Below, piece after piece: positions 59,259 through 64,000 of a stretch of DNA of 64,000 nt. The number at the start of each line of letters is the position of its first letter. Position 1 is the stretch's first letter. Position numbers and translations under genes: made by a program. The DNA comes from JBMOKU01 sp049324315 (GTDB taxonomy: Bacteria; Bacillota; Clostridia; Peptostreptococcales; Thermotaleaceae). Below the pieces are notes generated by a model. That model was not told where the DNA came from. It saw nothing but the letters and a program-made list of their open reading frames with translations, and did not search any database. The stretch is from the NCBI GenBank assembly GCA_049324315.1, contig JBMOKU010000042.1:1-64000 (forward strand). Reading direction: 5' to 3'.

Positions 59259-60704
59259 ATGTACAATGCCCATGGAGACGTAACAGCCCTTACCGATGCA
59301 TCAGGAAACGTCCTTGGAACCTATCAATACGATGCCTTCGGAAACATACGGGAAAAGACATACGAAAAATCAAATCCATACACTTATGCTGGTTACAGGT
59401 ATGACGAAGAGATGGACCTGTATTATCTAAATGCTCGATACTATGACCCTAAGATCGCCAGATTTATCACAGAAGATACCTACAAAGGTCAACTAAATGA
59501 CCCACTAAGCTTAAATCTATACACCTATTGTTCAAACAATCCTATCGTATACTATGACCCTACAGGCCATGGTCAAGTATGGAACAGATTTGGAGAAGTT
59601 ATTGGTTCTACTGATGGAGACGACTATACAGATTACAGTGATGAAGCTACGGATACCCATGGTGGCAGTCATATGGCGGATAAGGAATGGAAGAGAGACA
59701 GAAGAGACAGGGATAGAAGTGGTAGTAGTATATCATCCTATGATGTTGACAATTGGGGAGATGGTTTAAGAAGCATATTTGGAAATGCGGTAAATGTACC
59801 AGTCTCTGATATAGCAAGGATGACTCGTTTCTTATATGGAAAGAGTACAAATGATTTTGATGATGCTAGTAAACCTGTATACTATGCAGCTACAATAAAT
59901 AGTAATTATAGAATGACTATATTATATCAGGAGACGGGTACTACTATATCAGGCGAGGCGTATGAGGGATTACTCCAATATATCATAGATTATGGAAAAG
60001 AACTCGCTGGTAATAGACAATATGTGTATGATCCTAAAAACTGGCAGGATGAATTACAGAATAATATAAAACCACTAATTGACATGATACCGTCAGATTT
60101 ATCGGATGAGCAGAGGATACCGATAGTTGATTCTATTATTATTGCAGAGGCACAGAAATTACAAGCTAAATATTCAACAGCATATACAGCTTCTGATAAT
60201 GTTATTAGTAAATACATAACTGAGCGTGGTTTGCATCAAGGACTTGTTCCATTATATGAACAGTACCCTGTTGTAGAAAAGAATACGAATCCTTTAGTAA
60301 AAGCGTTTTTCGAGGGATTTACGGATGGATTTCAGGCTGGGGTATGGTATAGTGTTGCAAGTTCAACATCAAAAGTAGAAAGTGCTACAGAATATGCTAG
60401 AAGGGTTGGAAGAGCAGGAGAACAAGCAGCAGGAATAATAAAAAATACTACTCGTATTAAATCAATTACTGGTTCAGCTAAATACCGTATTCCAGATGGG
60501 CTAGATGATGCTAACAAGTTAATCCAAGAAGTTAAGAATGTAAAATACCAAGGTTTAACTAATCAAATAAAGGACTTTTCAGCATATGCTAAAAGAGAAG
60601 GTTATACTTTTGAATTATTTGTTAGACCAGATACCAAAATATCAAGTCCACTACAGAAACTAATTGATACTGGTGAGATTATCATTAAACATATAAATCC
60701 ATAG
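59259..60704 (+). CDS. Orphan RHS end with PD-(D/E)XK-type toxin tip (displaced cassette)
   Basis: The 481 codons begin inside an RHS core: from MYNAHGDVTALTDASGNVLG to YYDPTGH (1-105) they are nearly identical in protein and similar in DNA to 45652-45960 of the large toxin. A different tip then follows (about 106-481). Its end (YRIPDGLDDANKLIQEVKNV, then QIKDFSAYAKREGYTFELFV) fits restriction-endonuclease-fold toxins of the Tox-REase-7 kind. No ribosome site precedes ATG 59259 and no signal peptide exists, so it is probably silent until recombined onto the full RHS gene. Confidence 0.8.
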   Translation: MYNAHGDVTALTDASGNVLGTYQYDAFGNIREKTYEKSNPYTYAGYRYDEEMDLYYLNARYYDPKIARFITEDTYKGQLNDPLSLNLYTYCSNNPIVYYDPTGHGQVWNRFGEVIGSTDGDDYTDYSDEATDTHGGSHMADKEWKRDRRDRDRSGSSISSYDVDNWGDGLRSIFGNAVNVPVSDIARMTRFLYGKSTNDFDDASKPVYYAATINSNYRMTILYQETGTTISGEAYEGLLQYIIDYGKELAGNRQYVYDPKNWQDELQNNIKPLIDMIPSDLSDEQRIPIVDSIIIAEAQKLQAKYSTAYTASDNVISKYITERGLHQGLVPLYEQYPVVEKNTNPLVKAFFEGFTDGFQAGVWYSVASSTSKVESATEYARRVGRAGEQAAGIIKNTTRIKSITGSAKYRIPDGLDDANKLIQEVKNVKYQGLTNQIKDFSAYAKREGYTFELFVRPDTKISSPLQKLIDTGEIIIKHINP

Positions 60705-60717
60705 AAAGGAATGAATA

Positions 60718-61389
60718 ATGCAAATGAAAAAGCTTGACGAGATGGAGTTTTTAAAAGAGTTAAATTCATATGGGTATAACTTTAAGACCTTTGAAGATGT
60801 AAAAGCAATATATACAGATGATAAGGTGCTTATACCGGTAATATTAAAACACTTGGATATGGTTGAAGAATTAAATTATAAAGAGTACTTAGTTAGATGT
60901 CTAACAAAGAGAGGATATACTGAAGTTACAGAAAAATTACTTAATGAGTTTTGCTCTTCAAATAATATGACTTATAAATGGGTTATAGGCAATGCGTTAT
61001 ACGAAATAAGAGATGCGAGATTCATTAATGAGTATATTAACATTGTTAAGGATCCAAAGAATGGAAGTTCTAGGCAAATGATAGTTTTACTACTGGGGTT
61101 TATAAGGAGTGATAAAGCTAAACAAGCCCTTATAGAAATATTACATGAAGACCATATTACTCCACATGTAATTGATGCTTTAGGCAAATACCAAGACAAA
61201 GGCTTAATCTGTCACTTGGAATACTTTTTAGATGAAGAAAATGGAAAGAAATGGATTACTAGAATTGAAAGACTCAAAAAAGAAAATCCTGATAATATTG
61301 AATATGCTTATATCGATTCAAAGGGAGCATGGAAATACATAAAAAAGGAAGCTGGAAAGGCGATAAAGAAACTTTCAAAAGCTAGGTGA
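60718..61389 (+). CDS. HEAT-repeat-like candidate immunity protein
   Basis: This 223-residue all-helical protein begins MQMKKLDEMEFLKELNSYGY and has repeated helix pairs (LIPVILKHLDMVEELNYKEY; IVLLLGFIRSDKAKQALIEI; HVIDALGKYQDKGLICHLEY), a pattern of HEAT-like immunity proteins. It starts 13 bases after the orphan toxin with site AAAGGA and lacks a signal peptide. Unlike its toxin, it has its own good ribosome site and may be expressed. A family F hairpin follows. Confidence 0.75.
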   Translation: MQMKKLDEMEFLKELNSYGYNFKTFEDVKAIYTDDKVLIPVILKHLDMVEELNYKEYLVRCLTKRGYTEVTEKLLNEFCSSNNMTYKWVIGNALYEIRDARFINEYINIVKDPKNGSSRQMIVLLLGFIRSDKAKQALIEILHEDHITPHVIDALGKYQDKGLICHLEYFLDEENGKKWITRIERLKKENPDNIEYAYIDSKGAWKYIKKEAGKAIKKLSKAR

Positions 61390-61418
61390 GTAATGAATTA
61401 CAAGGCGATTGTTTGTAC

Positions 61419-61453
61419 GGGAAACAAGGGGATGCACCTCTTGTTTTCCTTTT
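61419..61453 (+). terminator. Cassette-end hairpin (family F), copy 3
   Basis: GGGAAACAAG / CTTGTTTTCC with loop GGGATGCACCT, then TTTTT. The bases after it (ATGGTAAA..GGAGAA, ACAAAATGACTGTCTCTG near 61497) match those after copy 1. Confidence 0.85.
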
Positions 61454-61581
61454 TAAAAATAACATGGTAAATTGGAGAAAAGAGTGAATAGTATAAAACA
61501 AAATGACTGTCTCTGTGCTTCTCTGTATAGCAAATTCAAGTAAAGCAACTGTAAGGAAATAGCTTGGAAGGAATGGTGATT

Positions 61582-61923
61582 ATGAAATATTTAATGGTTG
61601 GCTGGTTCCATAATTTCTCTGATGAACCTATTACAATATATTCCGAGATAGACGAGCAGAGAAACGAAGTAAGGAAAATCGAGTTGTTCAAAGCTGGTAA
61701 AATAGGCTATGCAACAGAAGAAGTTGAATTTGGTGGTTCTGGCTTATCTGAATGTCCTTTACCTGAAATTGAGGAAATAGCCGCCGACCCTCAATTCAAA
61801 CCTGTCGAAATTACGAAAGAAGAATTTGAGGAAGTTTGGAACGGAAACAAGGGGACGCTCCGCTTGTTTTCTTTTTGCAGGTTGTCGGCACCCCGTCCCC
61901 TTGACATGCCCTGGCTGGTGTAG
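61582..61923 (+). CDS. DUF6881-like immunity-type protein with repeat-derived C-terminus
   Basis: The 113-residue protein begins MKYLMVGWFHNFSDEPITIY and continues SEIDEQRNEVRKIELFKAGK; its LPEIEEIAADPQFKPVEITK and EFEEVW segments match DUF6881, a family seen near toxins. AAGGA is eight bases before ATG 61582. The last about 25 residues (NGNKGTLRLFSF onward) are encoded by family F hairpin copy 4 and following sequence, so the original C-terminus was probably lost when that element joined. Confidence 0.7.
   Translation: MKYLMVGWFHNFSDEPITIYSEIDEQRNEVRKIELFKAGKIGYATEEVEFGGSGLSECPLPEIEEIAADPQFKPVEITKEEFEEVWNGNKGTLRLFSFCRLSAPRPLDMPWLV
61843..61876 (+). repeat. Cassette-end hairpin (family F), copy 4, inside the DUF6881 gene end
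   Basis: GGAAACAAG / CTTGTTTTC with loop GGGACGCTCCG, then TTTTT. It supplies the last codons of the gene. Confidence 0.8.
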
Positions 61924-61955
61924 TTGCAGGGGAATTCACCGATAGGAGATAGCTC

Positions 61956-61991
61956 ATGATGAAAAAAAGAAATAAATCAATTCAAAACTAG
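61956..61991 (+). other. Eleven-codon frame with a good ribosome site
   Basis: MMKKRNKSIQN with GGAG seven bases before the ATG, then stop. It is too short to call a gene; probably the start of a lost gene. The rest of 61992-62224 holds a terminator and no gene. Confidence 0.3.
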
Positions 61992-62007
61992 CAAAGAATA
62001 AATAAGA

Positions 62008-62054
62008 ACTCCTTTCTGAAGTAACATTTTAGTTTTACAGAAAGGAGTTTTATT
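62008..62054. terminator. Bidirectional terminator
   Basis: AACTCCTTTCTG (62008-62019) / CAGAAAGGAGTT (62038-62049) with T and A tracts outside. It separates the cassette array from the convergent metalloprotease gene. Confidence 0.8.
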
Positions 62055-62224
62055 TTGCCTTAACCCAAGAAATATATTACTGCTTTTTATCTACATTTGA
62101 TTAACTATTCGAAGTCCATCTATTCTATTGGGGTAGAGGATATTTTCTTGCATTCTTTTAATTGGACTTCGTTGGATTTTCTTTTTCTTCGGGATCAGGC
62201 AAATATTCTAGAGTTTTATCTATA

Positions 62225-64000
62225 TTAGTTATGTTTCAAAGTATTCACTTCTTCAGGGGTGAGTAGTTCATCAGTTACCAATACGTCGCCCTCAGCGGCC
62301 AATTGGGTATTCGAGTAGTAGCCAACCTGATCAATATGATATCCGTATGCAGTTACACTGTAGTCAGATACCAAATTTACAGTGATTTTATCTTCATCTA
62401 CGATTGCCCAGAAGGCGCTTTTTGTACCGTCGTATTGTGCGATGACATTACCGTTTTTATCTTTAATATATACAAAGTCATATCCGCTTTCTGTCTCAAA
62501 TTGTGAGAAGTGTACAGCTACTTTTGAAGCACCTGGCTTGCTGTAGTCATAAGTAGCATTATAATTGTTTGAATAATTATGAGGTGTATCTATGCTTACA
62601 TTTTCATAATACCACTGATAGCTGCCACCTGATCCGCTTGGATAGGTTGCCTTTAATGCATAGGCAACGGTCGTACTGTAAGCACCATTATAACCCAATA
62701 CCTTCACATAGAATTTCCCTGCATTGGAAGCGGAGTAGGAAATATTTTCACTATTGGTAGAGCCATTTTCCGATTTTCCGATTTGGCTGCCGCTTTCATT
62801 ATATAGATACAGCTCATAATCACCAGGTAGATTTGATAAGGTAATTGTTATGGTGCCTGCTGACGCAGTATTGAAGTAAAAGTAGTCTACGTCGGTTGTA
62901 GATGATATGTAGGAGTTAATGACTTCGCCACTGCTAATCGGTCCTTCGGCGGTACCCATGGTAGAGTTGCCATCGGGGTCAGATGAAGTGCCCGCAATAC
63001 CAACTGCGGCAAACCCATCAGATACTGCTTGAGCTTCGGTACTGCCGGATCCATGAAGATCCACAGCTGCTTGTACAAGGGCGTTTCTTGCATCGGTGAA
63101 TACAGAAGTACTGGTTAAATATACGGTTAGTGCTCTGTAGTAGATCTGTTCAACCTTAGAATTATTGTTAATCGTTGTAGCGATATTGTAGAAGGCTTTG
63201 TTTGGGATACCGCTGTTAATGTGCACACCGCCCCAATCACCTTCTTGTGTTTCGGGAAGAGTCTCGTAGTCATTCATATGAGCTGGTTGATTATAGAGGG
63301 TGGGGTCTTGAAAACTTCTTAATGCATCTCCTGGTGTACCAGGGGTATAGCAGTCTTCGCCCATCAACCAATCATTGGCGTCTCCTTCAACAAAATATCC
63401 GAAAATATCGGAAAAAGATTCGTTCAAAGCACCAGGCTGGCTTCTGTATTCGAGGTTTGCCGTATGCTCTGTAACTGCATGTTGCAATTCATGGGCTATT
63501 ACGTCAAACGCTCCACTAAAAGGTCCAAATGTAACACCGTCACCATCTCCATAAATCATTTGCACACCATTCCAGCCAGCATTGTTATAGTTAGATCCAT
63601 AATGAACAGTAGATTTTAATGCAGCGCCATTATTGTCATAGCTGTTTCTGTTGAATTTGTTTTTGTAATAATCATATACGAGCCCTGTATAATAATGGGC
63701 ATCTACACCGGCATACTGTGCTGAAGCGTTGAAATTGTTATCCGTATCGGACATCAATGTGCCAGGCAAACTGGATGAATAATTTCCATTATAGGTAAGG
63801 ATCTGCGCACCTCTGGTTGTATCCTTCAAATAATAGGTACCTCCGGTGTAATCAGTATTCAAACTTCTAACTTGACCATGTACACCAACACCTGTTCCTA
63901 TTGCAGCTGAATCAGTGGCGGCGTTGTACTTGTCAACAACTTTACTTGTTTCAGCATTTACGAAGATTTTCCAATTTGCTAGATATGGCTCGATAAATTG
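62225..64000 (-). CDS. Secreted M4 (thermolysin-type) metalloprotease, 5' end outside window
   Basis: The frame is open to the window edge, so at least 591 residues are seen and the signal and propeptide start are missing. The visible N-side (WKIFVNAETSKVVDKYNAAT) is the end of the propeptide; GTGVGVHGQVRSL begins the mature M4 domain. The zinc motif is HELQHAVTEH, and the third ligand Glu is in GALNESFSDIFG; YYRALTVYLTSTSVFTDARN fits the C-terminal half. A pre-peptidase C-terminal domain follows (VDYFYFNTASAGTITITLSN), then a CUB-like domain. It degrades extracellular protein. It is convergent with the toxin cassettes. Confidence 0.93.
   Translation of the reverse strand, partial: QFIEPYLANWKIFVNAETSKVVDKYNAATDSAAIGTGVGVHGQVRSLNTDYTGGTYYLKDTTRGAQILTYNGNYSSSLPGTLMSDTDNNFNASAQYAGVDAHYYTGLVYDYYKNKFNRNSYDNNGAALKSTVHYGSNYNNAGWNGVQMIYGDGDGVTFGPFSGAFDVIAHELQHAVTEHTANLEYRSQPGALNESFSDIFGYFVEGDANDWLMGEDCYTPGTPGDALRSFQDPTLYNQPAHMNDYETLPETQEGDWGGVHINSGIPNKAFYNIATTINNNSKVEQIYYRALTVYLTSTSVFTDARNALVQAAVDLHGSGSTEAQAVSDGFAAVGIAGTSSDPDGNSTMGTAEGPISSGEVINSYISSTTDVDYFYFNTASAGTITITLSNLPGDYELYLYNESGSQIGKSENGSTNSENISYSASNAGKFYVKVLGYNGAYSTTVAYALKATYPSGSGGSYQWYYENVSIDTPHNYSNNYNATYDYSKPGASKVAVHFSQFETESGYDFVYIKDKNGNVIAQYDGTKSAFWAIVDEDKITVNLVSDYSVTAYGYHIDQVGYYSNTQLAAEGDVLVTDELLTPEEVNTLKHN

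Noticed and set aside
1..64000. tRNA, rRNA genes and CRISPR arrays
   Set aside because: None could be recognised by eye on either strand; a covariance-model scan would be needed to exclude small RNA genes.

Overview
The window looks like the chromosome of an anaerobic, low-GC Firmicute of the class Clostridia. The evidence is clostridial gene content (long-form hpf next to secA and prfB, tsaE-tsaB-rimI, an FMN riboswitch in front of ribU, ppaX), strong AGGAGG-type ribosome sites with frequent GTG/TTG starts, and several secreted enzymes. An Alkaliphilus/Natronincola-like organism is my guess; no rRNA or other marker here fixes the genus.

Layout. Positions 1-126 are the 3' end (domains V and VI) of a group II intron, followed by a gene-free stretch with a cluster of DnaA boxes. 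Positions 867-8642 are housekeeping genes: hpf, a DUF5317 membrane protein, secA, prfB with its +1 programmed frameshift, and tex. Positions 8734-14064 form an amino-sugar/disaccharide PTS locus: ROK repressor with a visible operator, PTS IIB and IIC, a ChbG/YdjC-type deacetylase, a broken IIA and a BadF-type sugar kinase. Positions 14343-34105 hold a chemoreceptor, ppaX, an amidohydrolase, FMN riboswitch-ribU, tsaE-tsaB-rimI, a MacAB-like exporter, a Yip1 protein, an ECF sigma/zinc anti-sigma/bactofilin-like operon and tsaD. The gaps between these genes are filled with at least five families of short palindromic repeats.

Positions 34858-47411 carry the most striking locus. A secreted FN3 protein with a cohesin-like C-terminus is followed 15 bases later by a 2854-residue protein that fuses a signal peptide, an apparently intact subtilisin domain, a long RHS/YD-repeat shell, a stalk-like domain and an SHH-type nuclease toxin tip. 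A candidate immunity gene follows. Further tip and immunity pieces lie downstream: an orphan tip tail plus a 168-residue protein (47688-48303), an orphan RHS-end/PD-(D/E)XK toxin with a HEAT-like immunity protein (59259-61389) and a DUF6881 protein (61582-61923). A near-identical AAACAAGG hairpin follows each immunity-like gene, so the cassettes look modular.

This cassette array is interrupted at about 48.5-59.2 kb by what looks like an integrated mobile element: an excisionase-like HTH protein, a secreted stalk-domain protein, an XRE regulator with an operator, DUF960, a region of three successive long palindromes, an unknown 484-residue protein, a P4/D5-type SF3 helicase, three consecutive tyrosine recombinases and a DNA-binding-like partner. 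The window ends inside a secreted M4 metalloprotease gene on the minus strand.

The best candidate for a new system is the secreted FN3/cohesin-like plus subtilisin-RHS toxin pair with its hairpin-delimited reservoir of exchangeable toxin/immunity cassettes.
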